In this document: positions 18,090 to 27,456 of the stretch, piece by piece | How positions within the stretch are numbered: position 1 is the stretch's first letter | How the letters are laid out: every line of letters starts with the position of its first letter | Made by a program: the position numbers and the translations under genes | NCBI RefSeq assembly: GCF_030161375.1 | Contig: NZ_BSSQ01000010.1 | Location: forward strand, 242,755-306,754 | Direction of reading: 5' to 3' | Origin: Paenibacillus glycanilyticus | Lineage (GTDB): Bacteria > Bacillota > Bacilli > Paenibacillales > Paenibacillaceae | Length of the DNA: 64,000 nucleotides | The notes under the pieces: generated by a model | What the model was told of the DNA's origin: nothing | What the model saw: only the letters and a program-made list of their open reading frames with translations | Databases searched by the model: none

Positions 18090-19655
18090 TTATCGTGCTG
18101 CCTTCAGGATATATTCGATCAAAGGCCTAAAAGCCTTCTCAAGCGTTGTACCCATGCCGTTTACTTCCGTTACCCATTTGCCTCTCCACAAAATATCCAG
18201 CCATTCCGCTGCCGGAAGCATTGGGATCGCGGCAATTGGAGGGGCTGGCAGCAAACTGAGCCATTCGTTCCTGCCTTGGAACTTGGCATCCTTATTGGTT
18301 ACCCATACCATGGCACTTCCGTTGGCAGAAAGTTCCTTGCTGAGCTGCGCTAATTCCATTAGCTCGTCCGTCCTCCATCTCGACGGATAAGGATCCGCAA
18401 CCGCAATCACGATATCCGACTCAAGAATCCATTCCTTGCGGTGTTGCGCCATCCCGGCGGGCAAATCCGTAATCGCGACTACTGGCCCTTTACGTCCTAA
18501 GCGCAACTCCAGCTTATCCATCTCCGTCCTCTGGTCCTGCATGATCGGATGCTGCTGGGCATGCCACCATACCCCATGCTCGTTCCAACTATGATACCTG
18601 TCTTCCAGCTGATCTCGTCCTCTCATATCTCTTCGCAACAATACGGCCCATTCAGGCCGTTCACGCGGAAATTCAGCTGCCGAACATGGCAATCCACGTG
18701 CCGCAAGCAGTCTCGCAAGCGTAATGGCAACAAAAGTTGCCCCTGCGCCTGGCGATGCGGATAATATGGCTACTCTTAACCCGCCCCTCTCCAAGGAAAC
18801 CGTGCGATTCGTACCGGAAGTCCCGTTAGCTACCGGGTATTTGTCAGACCAAGAGCCGGCAAAGGTTCTCAATTCTTTTTCGACATCAGCCATCGAAGGA
18901 TAGCGGTTCTCCACTCTCGGCTGCACCATTCTAAGCAACATATCCGCAAACCGACTTGGTACATCGGCCTGGAGTTGTCTAGAGAAATGGCTGATCTGAC
19001 CTGTCATATCCGCGTTGTTCAGATAGCGGCCTTCACTAAGCAAATAATAGAGCAAAGCCCCAAATCCATATATATCCGACCTCGCTTCGCTTCGCCCCAT
19101 ATGCTGTTCCGGAGCGGCAAAACCCGGCGTCCCTAGCTTCATCGTGGTTTGCGTCTGCATTGCAATTCTTGATTTGGCTATGCCAAAATCGATTAGCCGG
19201 ACATGCCCGTTATGTTCTACCATGATATTGGACGGCTTAAGGTCCCGGTGGATAATTGGCGGGGACTGACTATGCAAATAGACAAGCGCCGAGCAGACCG
19301 GAACGGCAATTCTGAGCACATCTTTGAATGTGAACATTTGGCGTTTAAACAACTCTCCTACGGTCAATCCGTGAATATAGTCCATTACAATCGCTTCCGT
19401 TCCATAACCCGTGAGCGGGAAGCTGTCTATAATATGAGGCAGATTGGGATGGCTAAGCCGCATCAACATGCGAGATTCTTCAGTTGCAATTTCCGAATCC
19501 GTCACTTTGACGGCACGAAGTTTTCCCTGAAGCTTAAGATCCTCTGCCGCGTAAACGTCTCCCATCCCACCGCTACCAAGCTTCCCAACTATGCTGTATC
19601 TCTCTCCAATAATCATTCCGGATTCCAGTCCTGCCGAGTTGCCATCTTGTCTCAT
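18090..19655 (-). CDS. Ser/Thr protein kinase fused to a MinD/ParA-like domain
   Basis: The 521-residue soluble protein begins with a Hanks-type kinase: glycine loop GKLGSGGMGDVYAAED, lysine in LRAVKVTD, catalytic loop HRDLKPSNIM, metal site IDFGIAK, and APEQHMG. After residue 290 a second domain begins as VAILSASPGAGATF and continues to AITDLPAG, the layout of the SIMIBI MinD/ParA/CpaE class. Both lysines of the canonical KGGxGKT loop are replaced, so nucleotide hydrolysis is doubtful. There is no TM segment and no PASTA repeats, unlike PrkC. AAGGAG precedes the ATG. Confidence 0.85.
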   Translation of the reverse strand: MRQDGNSAGLESGMIIGERYSIVGKLGSGGMGDVYAAEDLKLQGKLRAVKVTDSEIATEESRMLMRLSHPNLPHIIDSFPLTGYGTEAIVMDYIHGLTVGELFKRQMFTFKDVLRIAVPVCSALVYLHSQSPPIIHRDLKPSNIMVEHNGHVRLIDFGIAKSRIAMQTQTTMKLGTPGFAAPEQHMGRSEARSDIYGFGALLYYLLSEGRYLNNADMTGQISHFSRQLQADVPSRFADMLLRMVQPRVENRYPSMADVEKELRTFAGSWSDKYPVANGTSGTNRTVSLERGGLRVAILSASPGAGATFVAITLARLLAARGLPCSAAEFPRERPEWAVLLRRDMRGRDQLEDRYHSWNEHGVWWHAQQHPIMQDQRTEMDKLELRLGRKGPVVAITDLPAGMAQHRKEWILESDIVIAVADPYPSRWRTDELMELAQLSKELSANGSAMVWVTNKDAKFQGRNEWLSLLPAPPIAAIPMLPAAEWLDILWRGKWVTEVNGMGTTLEKAFRPLIEYILKAAR

Positions 19656-19686
19656 GTCAATAACTCCTTATAAGAATATTGGGCAT

Positions 19687-19741
19687 AAAAAAATCCCGGC
19701 TTGAAACAGGAATCCATAAGGACTCCTGATCAAGCCGGGAT
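19687..19741 (-). terminator. terminator of the RlmM-like methyltransferase gene
   Basis: A perfect 12-bp ATCCCGGCTTGA/TCAAGCCGGGAT stem (19693-19704, 19730-19741) carries an inner stem and runs into seven T on the minus strand. Confidence 0.88.
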
Positions 19742-19805
19742 GCTTTCCCGTTCCGATCTCGCATATGCAACTATGCTAAGTTTAGCATACATGCCAATAT
19801 TGCGA

Positions 19806-20825
19806 CTATTGTTTCTTCTCTAAACAAAGCGTAATTTCCTCACGATTGTGGAAAAGCTGCTTCGCCCGTTTAATTCGGAATGCCGTAGAGAAACGTTCCT
19901 TGACTTCACGGATGGTCTGAAGCGGTTTTTTGTGCATCAGTTTGATCGTAATGATCGCTGTGGCATGAGGGGCAAGCGCTTCTTCCAGATCAAGCACCAA
20001 ACGGCACATTTGCATCGGGCTCCAGCTCATATCGCATACGAGCAGATCAAATGAACCCGGTTTGAACTTCACTTCCGAAGCGTTGCGTTTCAAGTATGTC
20101 AGTGCCGGATGCCCGGATAACGTAGGATGCAGATCTCCCGGATCAATAGCGGTAACACGGAGTCCCCGCTCGAGGAGCAAGGATGTCCATCCGCCTGGCG
20201 CCGCTCCTATGTCCATCGCATTCTTGAAAGTGGAATAGTCAAGTCCAAACTCCCGTTCCGCTTCAAGCAGCTTGAATTTGGCACGGGAAATTTGACCCTC
20301 CTCGCGCTGGAATCGGACCGCTCCGCCAGGCCAGTCGGACAACATATCCTCCGGTCTGCCAAAACCGACATACAATTCGTCTGCCGCCGCGTATATCGCA
20401 ATAATAATATCAGGTTGTTGTACGACCGGTGTAGCATCGAGTTCTTCCAACACTGCATCCAAGACGGCCTTCGTATCCGAAGCCGAATAAGGGAAGGTCG
20501 TTTTGTTCATTCGGCGCACATGGATCGCCACCTGCTTGTCCTCAAACAATAGACGGGCTCGTCTAATCGTCTCCGATAGCTCCTGCAAATCATCCGCGTT
20601 GCCTTGAATCTGGGCGATCCGGTCGACAGGCTGCAAATGCCGCAGAAAAATCGGCTTGTCCTCCACAACCGTAGCTATGACTTCTTCTGCCGATAGCTCA
20701 CTGTCAAATAAGAAAGTTTCTCCGGCGGCTAACTGCGTTACTTTCACGCCGTTTAACAGCCGCCGAAGTTCTTCAATTGCATAAGGGGAATACCCCTGAT
20801 TAGCCGTACCAATCCATCGGCTCAC
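19806..20825 (-). CDS. FtsJ/RlmM-like SAM-dependent RNA methyltransferase
   Basis: The 339-residue protein has a THUMP-like N-terminal half and an FtsJ/RrmJ-type Rossmann domain from about residue 180. The 2'-O-methyltransferase K-D-K-E residues appear plausible: Lys in SRAKFKLLEAE, SAM loop DIGAAPGGW, Asp in LLVCDMSW, Lys in IITIKLM, and a Glu near the end. E. coli RlmM modifies 23S rRNA C2498. The same target here is only inferred. It ends at a strong terminator. Confidence 0.82.
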   Translation of the reverse strand: MSRWIGTANQGYSPYAIEELRRLLNGVKVTQLAAGETFLFDSELSAEEVIATVVEDKPIFLRHLQPVDRIAQIQGNADDLQELSETIRRARLLFEDKQVAIHVRRMNKTTFPYSASDTKAVLDAVLEELDATPVVQQPDIIIAIYAAADELYVGFGRPEDMLSDWPGGAVRFQREEGQISRAKFKLLEAEREFGLDYSTFKNAMDIGAAPGGWTSLLLERGLRVTAIDPGDLHPTLSGHPALTYLKRNASEVKFKPGSFDLLVCDMSWSPMQMCRLVLDLEEALAPHATAIITIKLMHKKPLQTIREVKERFSTAFRIKRAKQLFHNREEITLCLEKKQ

Positions 20826-20866
20826 TTCAACACCTCCGTAACTTGCAACAAAACCAAAACTTTATA

Positions 20867-21205
20867 TTAGCCATTCTCCGCAATTTCATCCAGCAGCGAA
20901 TCGGGCATTGGTCCGTTCATAATCTTCATATCCAGCGGAGCATGGGAGGATAACATATGGTACATATGCATGCGTCCCGACGTGCTCGAGGTATGCAGGT
21001 AGACCTTTTTCGGATAACGGGCTGACTCCACCAGATGGCGGACAACCTCATATCCGGTAGGCTCATTCCAGCCCAGGTCATAATCCAGCGATAATATATC
21101 AATCGATTCGGAATCGATTAGCAGCTTGCATTCCTCTGCATTCCGAGCGAGCACGAAGCCTTTTGGACAAGGACGGTAATCATCCAAATACACATGAATC
21201 ATCAT
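20867..21205 (-). CDS. small receiver-like protein (cyclic-phosphate processing receiver family)
   Basis: The roughly 112-residue protein has a single receiver-like fold: an acidic N-terminal LDDYRPCP, a central LSLDYDLGW in the position of the phospho-acceptor Asp, and HTSSTSGR at the place of the conserved Thr/Ser. It resembles the stand-alone cREC group that is often found with RNA or cyclic-phosphate processing enzymes. ATG at 21205 overlaps the stop of endonuclease IV as ATGA, so it is translationally coupled to a DNA repair gene. Function is unknown. Confidence 0.65.
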   Translation of the reverse strand: MMIHVYLDDYRPCPKGFVLARNAEECKLLIDSESIDILSLDYDLGWNEPTGYEVVRHLVESARYPKKVYLHTSSTSGRMHMYHMLSSHAPLDMKIMNGPMPDSLLDEIAENG

Positions 21206-22035
21206 AATGTCCCCCATTCGCGCATCAGATTTAATTGCCGATCGTAGGTACCGTCTTCATCTGAAGGCGTTTCCAGTATAAAAGGAACCTTGCGCAGCTC
21301 AGGCACTGACATCAGCCACTTAAGCCCAGCCTCTCCGATATGACCGCTGCCAAGTGCCGCATGCCGGTCCCGGCGAGCGCCTGCCGCAAACATCGAATCA
21401 TTGAAATGTACGGCCGCCACCTGTTCCAGTACGCCTAGATCTGCCGCTTTATTCAACCATTCGGCATCGGCTTCGCCATGCCATAATCCGCTTGCGAACA
21501 TATGGCAGGTATCCAAACAAAACGCCAACTTGGATGGCTCCGCGCATAACCCCCGAATCTGGGCCAGCTCCTCAATCGTTGTTCCCATAAACGTGTGCTC
21601 GCCCGATTGAATCTCAATGAGCAGCTTCGCTTTTCCGTTCCACCGTCCCGTCACTTCGTTCAAGGACTGGATGATCGATTGGTATCCGGTAAGAGGTTCT
21701 TTCCCCTTGTACACGCCAAAATGAACGACAACGCCAAGGGAACCGCAGCTGTTTGCAATATCCAGATCATTCAGCAGCGATTCGATTGTACGCTCCCTAA
21801 CTTCTTCGCGTTCCGATGCTAGATTCGTTGGATAAGGGGTATGCGCAATGCTCACAATGCCATATTCTTCACACAGCTGTGCACAACGCTCGGCATCGCG
21901 CCGGTCAAAGTCTTTAATGCCAAGGCTGCGGGGATTTTTCGGGAAATACTGAAACGCATGAATGCCGCCTGCGCAGGCGGCTTTGGCTACGGCGGCGTAA
22001 CCTTGTTTGATGCTGAGATGACGGCCGATGTACAT
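21202..22035 (-). CDS. nfo: endonuclease IV (AP endonuclease)
   Basis: The 277-residue TIM-barrel enzyme cleaves DNA 5' of abasic sites using three metal ions. The zinc-ligand signatures are visible: IEIQSGEHTFMG, LDTCHMFASG near residue 173, and HFNDSMFAAGARRDRHAALG with GHIG near residues 210-235. It begins 3 bp after the stop of the Fpg-type glycosylase gene, which produces the AP sites this enzyme cuts, so the two form a base-excision pair. Confidence 0.95.
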   Translation of the reverse strand: MYIGRHLSIKQGYAAVAKAACAGGIHAFQYFPKNPRSLGIKDFDRRDAERCAQLCEEYGIVSIAHTPYPTNLASEREEVRERTIESLLNDLDIANSCGSLGVVVHFGVYKGKEPLTGYQSIIQSLNEVTGRWNGKAKLLIEIQSGEHTFMGTTIEELAQIRGLCAEPSKLAFCLDTCHMFASGLWHGEADAEWLNKAADLGVLEQVAAVHFNDSMFAAGARRDRHAALGSGHIGEAGLKWLMSVPELRKVPFILETPSDEDGTYDRQLNLMREWGTL

Positions 22036-22038
22036 GTT

Positions 22039-22854
22039 TTATTGTTCCTTCTGACAGACCGGACAAGCAAATGCTTTACGCGACGAAACCTCAAATTGTT
22101 CGATTGCGGTTCCGCAAGCAAGACATGGTTCTCCACCGCGATCATACACCTTGCAATGCTCGTTGTAACCGCCGGTCAATGTATCTCCCGCTGTTAAAGG
22201 CTGCTCCATGTAGCCGCCTTTTGCAAACGCTTCCCTTAACACACTATGCATCGAGCCATAGAGTCGTGCCCATGTTTCGTCTGTCAAGGAAGGAATTTTT
22301 GCATCGGGCCGAACTTTTGCATCGAAGGCAATCTCATCCGCGTAACAATTGCCGATTCCGGACAACACATGCTGATCCACAAGCGCGGTCTTAAGAGCTC
22401 CCCGCTTCTTCTTGAACAGCTCTTTGAAACGCTCCTGCGTCAGCCGTTTATCGAACGGATCAGGTCCAAGCTCCGACAGCTTCGCATCCGCTTCCTTCAC
22501 GGACATTAGATGAAGATAACCAAGCCGCAGCCCGATGAAATATAAATTCCCGGCCCCAAACCGGATGGTTACTTGAACCGTACGGTCAGGCCGTTCTTCT
22601 TCGCTGCCGTAAAATAACGTGCCGCCAAGCATAAGATGAAGAACCAGGCGTTTGCCGTTATCCAAATGGAATAACAGATGTTTGCCTCTGCGTTCTACGA
22701 ACCAGATTGTCCGGCCCACAAGCTCGGCTTCAAATTGCTCGGGAGCAATATTAATTGATTTGTCCCGCGTTACTTCCGTTGCCGTAATCGGCGAGCCGAT
22801 TATCAGCTCCGATAATCGTAATCGGTAATGTTCCATTTCCGGCAGTTCCGGCAT
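22039..22854 (-). CDS. Fpg/Nei-family DNA glycosylase
   Basis: The 271-residue enzyme starts MPELPEME, giving the catalytic Pro2 and Glu3 of formamidopyrimidine glycosylases. The conserved lysine is in RRGKHLLFHL. The H2TH region (LVDQHVLSGIGNCYADEI) lies near residue 155, and the C-terminal zinc finger has CLAC and CPVC pairs. The N-terminal helix differs from classical MutM (VE followed by RR), so it may be a second paralogue with different lesion preference. It is in an operon with nfo. Confidence 0.92.
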   Translation of the reverse strand: MPELPEMEHYRLRLSELIIGSPITATEVTRDKSINIAPEQFEAELVGRTIWFVERRGKHLLFHLDNGKRLVLHLMLGGTLFYGSEEERPDRTVQVTIRFGAGNLYFIGLRLGYLHLMSVKEADAKLSELGPDPFDKRLTQERFKELFKKKRGALKTALVDQHVLSGIGNCYADEIAFDAKVRPDAKIPSLTDETWARLYGSMHSVLREAFAKGGYMEQPLTAGDTLTGGYNEHCKVYDRGGEPCLACGTAIEQFEVSSRKAFACPVCQKEQ

Positions 22855-22898
22855 ACAAGCTCGCTTCCTTCCTCTGCATCAATCTCTTATATCACACT

Positions 22899-23711
22899 CT
22901 ATATCCCGATTGCGTCCGAAATATACGAGATCAGCTTATGTAAATCATCACAAACGACATGAGGCCGGCAGCCGGCGCGTTCCGCATAATACTCGAGGTT
23001 CTCTTTTGTCGTTAGACCGGTTAAGACTAGTATAGTTCCACAACCCGACGCATGTCCGGCCGCGATATCGGTTGCCAGATTATCGCCGATCACCCAGGTC
23101 GCTTCAGCAGGCAGACCGATCTGACGAAGCGAGTAATCCATTAATATTTGGGACGGTTTGCCGATTAGCGTAGGTTCCTTGCCTCCAGCTGCCGTCAGCA
23201 TCGCTCCAATGGAGCCGGCGCCCGGGAATAAACCGCCCTCGCCGGGCAACAACAGATCCGGATTCGTAAGGACGAACTCGGCGCCCGCATGAATGGCACG
23301 AGCCGCTCTAGTAATCTGGTCATAAGATAATCGCCGGTCCAAGCCTTGCAGGACAAACTCAGGCTGATCCTCCGTCAGCTGCAGACCTGCGCCTTCAACT
23401 GCTTCTATCAATCCGCTTTCGCCAATGACAAGCACGGATGCTCCGGGTTTCATTCTTGCTATGTATTCCGCCGAAGCCTGGGCCGAGGTACATACCTCGC
23501 CGGGCTCAGCGTCTATCCCCATCCCTTGCAGACGGGACGCAACCGTTTCAGGTGATACCGTTGAATTATTGGTGACAAACCGGTAAGGCAGCTTCCACTC
23601 CCGGAGCTGCCTTATCAGCCGATCCGCGCCTTCAATTCGCTGGGATCCATGATATAAAGTACCGTCCAAATCAAGGAGTAAGCCTTTCATCTTTGCATTT
23701 GGTTCATTCAT
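22899..23711 (-). CDS. HAD-IIA sugar or nucleotide phosphatase (NagD/AraL-like)
   Basis: The 270-residue protein has HAD motif I LLLDLDGTLYHG near residue 11, motif II VTNNST near residue 47, Lys in IGKPSQ, and motif IV GDNLATDIAAG near residue 206. A C2a cap lies between. Substrates of the group include sugar phosphates and nucleotides. Its ATG overlaps the mrfB stop as ATGA. A second Met at residue 8 is an alternative start. Confidence 0.9.
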   Translation of the reverse strand: MNEPNAKMKGLLLDLDGTLYHGSQRIEGADRLIRQLREWKLPYRFVTNNSTVSPETVASRLQGMGIDAEPGEVCTSAQASAEYIARMKPGASVLVIGESGLIEAVEGAGLQLTEDQPEFVLQGLDRRLSYDQITRAARAIHAGAEFVLTNPDLLLPGEGGLFPGAGSIGAMLTAAGGKEPTLIGKPSQILMDYSLRQIGLPAEATWVIGDNLATDIAAGHASGCGTILVLTGLTTKENLEYYAERAGCRPHVVCDDLHKLISYISDAIGI

Positions 23712-25036
23712 ATTTCCGCAAGATTCCTTCCTGTTTTGCGCAGAAGCCGCTCCTTCCGCTTACGAAGGGCTTCGATTTCGGCGCGGCGCTTTGCGTCCTT
23801 TCTCCCGAGAGGATGGCCAAGCGACAGTTCCAATGCTTCCGACACGTATGATAGAGCTGAATCGTAATCTTTCAGCTTATGTTCATAATACATCGCCAGT
23901 TCAACGCTGGCATTCATTCCGGCCGATCCGTGGTGGACCGACTGCGCTAGAGCCTTCTGCCACAATAACACAGCTCGCTGCCAATTGCCAGCCTTCTTGT
24001 CTCTGGCAGCAAGCATATTAAGCGTAGCGGCAGCCCCTTGTTCCAATCTGATCGCCGCCTCGAACATCTGCTCCGCACGGTCCCCATGTCCCATTTTCTC
24101 CAGCCATAAACCTGTCCGGATGAGCTCCTCCGGTTCCTCGGGCATCGGAAGCTCAAACTCCCCTGTCCCGATGCCGTTCAGCAAATGGCCGAATCGAATG
24201 GACAGGCAGACAAGCGACAACATATCGATCTCGTTATGCTGGTAGACGCCTCTAAGAGGTTCGGGATTGCCGTCTGCAAGAAACTGAAAATACAACTGAG
24301 GAGCAAGCGATCCCGGTACATCGTCGATCCGTTCGATGCCCAGCCTCTCCTCTTCGACATGGCTTAAACGCAGCGATACCAGCGTGTTTTTCCATATGCT
24401 GCGGGAAGGATGTAGAAAGTCCAGATGGAGTGGCTCCCACAATTTACGGTTATACCCGTTCATGATGAACCGGGTCTGCATAACCGGCCAGTCAAAGGAT
24501 TTACCATTATAGCTGACCAGATAGCGGTAGTTCGCCAGCTTCTTGTGCAAATAATACAACATGGCCCGTTCCTCTGCCGGATGCCGGATGACCGCTTGTT
24601 CCACAATCAACTCCGATCCGGCCCAATAGGCCAGACCAACCATAAACGGCACGTTGCCCGTTCCGGCGCCAAGTCCCGTCGTCTCAAGATCGAGAAAGAG
24701 CAGTTCTTCGGCTGCTACGGCGCTCTCATGGAAAGCCGATAAGCCCGACACGGCTGCGGACAACTCCCCAATGCAATGCGTACCATGTCTGTGATTGGCA
24801 GGGTAAACAAGTCTTCGAATGAGAAAACTTCCGCCTTCATTATGAAGCAGCTTGACGCCCATGGACGACCATTCCTCAGACAAGGTCTCCAGATCATCCG
24901 CTTGAGCGGTAGCCTGCTGCGATTCTATAGTAAGTTCCGGCTCTGCCACGGCCGCTGCAGCAACCGGCTCTTCGGACGAGGGCACCGTGCTGGCGGCCCC
25001 GCGCAGGCGGTTCATTTTGTCACGCAGACTGCTCAT
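23708..25036 (-). CDS. mrfB: MrfB-type exonuclease (YprB), RNase H-like with TPR tail
   Basis: The 442-residue protein has a DEDD-type exonuclease domain: FLDLETTGLGAGTGN (motif I) near residue 150, SYNGKSFDWP (motif II) near residue 207, and HNEIDMLSLV (motif III). The C-terminal third is TPR-like helical repeats. In B. subtilis the yprB product partners with the yprA helicase in mitomycin C lesion repair. The same gene pair is adjacent here, 45 bp apart. The N-terminal 40 residues are low-complexity and probably flexible. Confidence 0.88.
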   Translation of the reverse strand: MSSLRDKMNRLRGAASTVPSSEEPVAAAAVAEPELTIESQQATAQADDLETLSEEWSSMGVKLLHNEGGSFLIRRLVYPANHRHGTHCIGELSAAVSGLSAFHESAVAAEELLFLDLETTGLGAGTGNVPFMVGLAYWAGSELIVEQAVIRHPAEERAMLYYLHKKLANYRYLVSYNGKSFDWPVMQTRFIMNGYNRKLWEPLHLDFLHPSRSIWKNTLVSLRLSHVEEERLGIERIDDVPGSLAPQLYFQFLADGNPEPLRGVYQHNEIDMLSLVCLSIRFGHLLNGIGTGEFELPMPEEPEELIRTGLWLEKMGHGDRAEQMFEAAIRLEQGAAATLNMLAARDKKAGNWQRAVLLWQKALAQSVHHGSAGMNASVELAMYYEHKLKDYDSALSYVSEALELSLGHPLGRKDAKRRAEIEALRKRKERLLRKTGRNLAEI

Positions 25037-25081
25037 TGTTCTCCCTCCTTTCCTTTAGATCAGTACCATTAGAAGCCAATA

Positions 25082-27331
25082 CTATAAACTCAATAAGAGT
25101 TGCACGCTTTTTTGCTTTGCATGGATTCCTTCTATCTCGTTGCCGATACATGATGGACACCCATCCTTACAAGAGCATTTTCTAATGAGATTGGCAGCGG
25201 CTTCCTTGACTTCGTCAAATCGTTTGTATACGTCATCCGCAAGTCCGATCCCGCCTGGGTAATGATCATAAATAAATATCGTTGGCAGCCCTGTATGGGC
25301 GGCTTTAATCTGTGAAGTGACATGAACGTCGCTCCGGTCGCACATGACCATAACCGGCACGATATGCTGAATCACGTTCGCAATGCCGAGCAGCAGCTGT
25401 TCGAGTATCTTTGCGCCAAGCTCAGGATCCGTATCTTTCAGCTCCAGCCATGTCGCGCGCGTATGAAGCTCCTGCTCCGGCAAATGTATGGGACCTGATC
25501 CAATGTTCTCGAACGTAGTGAGCTTGATTTTCTTGAAAATAGTCGGGATCATCGTTACCGCCACATCCCCTTGATGAACGGCTCCATGACCCGAATTTCG
25601 GGATTTGTCAATCTCCAGAACCTTCAGATTAACCGCGAGGTTGGCATCCGTGTAATACTCGACATCCACTTCCCGCACGTAAGCTTTCTTGTGATCCCAG
25701 TCGAGCTTCTCGACTTGGAACTGTACCCCTTCATGCAAATAAATCGCTTCATCATGCAGCAAGGTCATTGCGCTGAAGCGGTCCATCTCGCCAATGATCC
25801 TTACATCCGCAACATTCGACTGGTCAACGATCACAACATTTTCCTGAGAGGCGGAACGCAAGCTGATCTCGCTGGCCGGAAACGCCTGGTTCGCCCAATA
25901 AAAGGTATCTCCGCTCTTGTGCAGAACGCGTTCCTCCTGCAGATATTCAAGGATTTCAGTAATTTCGAGCGGACCAAACTCTTCCGTATTCTTAAATGGA
26001 AGTTCATAAGCAGCGCAGCGGATATGATCCACGAGAATAATCAGATTCTCCGGGTTGATCCGCGCGAATTCCGGATTGCGGTCGAAGAAATATTCCGGGT
26101 TCGACACGATGTACTGGTCGATAGGCGTCGAGCTCGCGACCATCAGGATAAGGGCTTCGCCATGCCTTCTCCCGGCCCGGCCTGCTTGCTGCCAGGTGCT
26201 TGCAATGCTGCCGGGGTATCCGGTCATGACGCAAACCTGCAGCTGTCCGATATCCACGCCAAGCTCGAGGGCATTGGTGCTCACAACGCCGAGAATCTCG
26301 CCATCGCGCAGCCCTCTCTCAATCTCCCTGCGCTGCTTCGGCAAATAACCGCCCCGGTAACCGCGAATCGACTTTGTTCCGATCTCGTTTTTGACAAGCT
26401 CCTGAATGTGGCTGAGAATAATCTCTACCCTCACGCGGCTGCGAGCAAATACAATCGTCTGGATCTTGTTCCTCAGAAATTCCTTGGCCAAATGATTGAC
26501 TTCTACCGTGGCGCTCTTCCGGATGTTAAGCGGCACGTTCACGATCGGAGGGTTATAAAACACAAAATGCTTCCGACCCCGTGGCGCACCGTTATCGTCA
26601 ATTAACCGCATTGGACTGCCGGTCAGTTGCTCCGCCAATTCTTTCGGGTTCGCAATAGTAGCCGAGGTACAGATGAAGGTCGGATTGCTGCCGTAAAACT
26701 TGCAGATCCGCTTCAGCCTGCGAATGACGTTCGCAACATGGCTGCCAAACACGCCGCGGTACGTATGCAGCTCGTCAACGACGATAAATTTCAAATTCTC
26801 GAACAGACTTACCCATTTCGTATGATGAGGCAGAATCGCGGAATGAAGCATATCGGGGTTTGTAATAACGATATGGCCGGCTTTGCGCACAATCTGGCGT
26901 ATGGCAGGCGAAGTATCGCCATCGTAGGTATAACTCTTGATATCGATTCCCATCTCGCTAATAATCTCGTTCAGTTCGCTTTTCTGATCCTGAGCGAGCG
27001 CCTTGGTCGGGAACAAATATAACGCGCGGCTTGTCTCGTCAGCCGCAATCGCCTGAAGGACGGGCAAGTTATAACATAACGTTTTGCCGGATGCCGTTGG
27101 CGTAACCGCCACAATGTTTTCTCCTCTGGAAGCAAGCCTATAGGCCGATCCCTGGTGGGTGTACAGCTCGGAGATGCCGCGTTTCTGCAGCGCCGCGCGG
27201 ATTCGCGGATCTACGCTGTCTTCGAAAGGCGTTGTTTTTGCTTCTATCGGCTGCATTTCATGCCAATTCACTATATTTTCATTTGAGCGTAATTCCTCAA
27301 TTAAATCGGGCAAAGTTTTCTTCTTGAACAT
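25082..27331 (-). CDS. mrfA: MrfA-type DEAD/H-box helicase (YprA)
   Basis: The 749-residue superfamily 2 helicase has Walker A TPTASGKT near residue 80, Walker B VVDELHTYRG near residue 187, motif III CTSATIANP, and motif VI QQAGRAGRRHG. The C-terminal domain of unknown function ends with four closely spaced cysteines (CSCKDGCPSC) that likely bind zinc. B. subtilis MrfA is a 3'-5' helicase needed for mitomycin C damage tolerance with MrfB. Gene order mrfA-mrfB is preserved. Confidence 0.92.
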   Translation of the reverse strand: MFKKKTLPDLIEELRSNENIVNWHEMQPIEAKTTPFEDSVDPRIRAALQKRGISELYTHQGSAYRLASRGENIVAVTPTASGKTLCYNLPVLQAIAADETSRALYLFPTKALAQDQKSELNEIISEMGIDIKSYTYDGDTSPAIRQIVRKAGHIVITNPDMLHSAILPHHTKWVSLFENLKFIVVDELHTYRGVFGSHVANVIRRLKRICKFYGSNPTFICTSATIANPKELAEQLTGSPMRLIDDNGAPRGRKHFVFYNPPIVNVPLNIRKSATVEVNHLAKEFLRNKIQTIVFARSRVRVEIILSHIQELVKNEIGTKSIRGYRGGYLPKQRREIERGLRDGEILGVVSTNALELGVDIGQLQVCVMTGYPGSIASTWQQAGRAGRRHGEALILMVASSTPIDQYIVSNPEYFFDRNPEFARINPENLIILVDHIRCAAYELPFKNTEEFGPLEITEILEYLQEERVLHKSGDTFYWANQAFPASEISLRSASQENVVIVDQSNVADVRIIGEMDRFSAMTLLHDEAIYLHEGVQFQVEKLDWDHKKAYVREVDVEYYTDANLAVNLKVLEIDKSRNSGHGAVHQGDVAVTMIPTIFKKIKLTTFENIGSGPIHLPEQELHTRATWLELKDTDPELGAKILEQLLLGIANVIQHIVPVMVMCDRSDVHVTSQIKAAHTGLPTIFIYDHYPGGIGLADDVYKRFDEVKEAAANLIRKCSCKDGCPSCIGNEIEGIHAKQKSVQLLLSL

Positions 27332-27412
27332 ATACGGTCGTCACCCCTTGATACCAACAGTTTAGCGAATATTTGTTCGCTTGACTAGAGGTGCCGCCAA
27401 ACACATATTTTC

Positions 27413-27452
27413 CAGGGCAAAAAAATAATCCCGCCCTCTGACGGGGCGGGAT
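27413..27452 (-). terminator. terminator of the YfhP-like gene
   Basis: ATCCCGCCC (27428-27436) pairs with GGGCGGGAT (27444-27452) around a 7-base loop. The minus strand then reads a T-rich tract. It begins right after the stop of the YfhP-like membrane protein. Confidence 0.85.
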
Positions 27453-27456
27453 CTGC

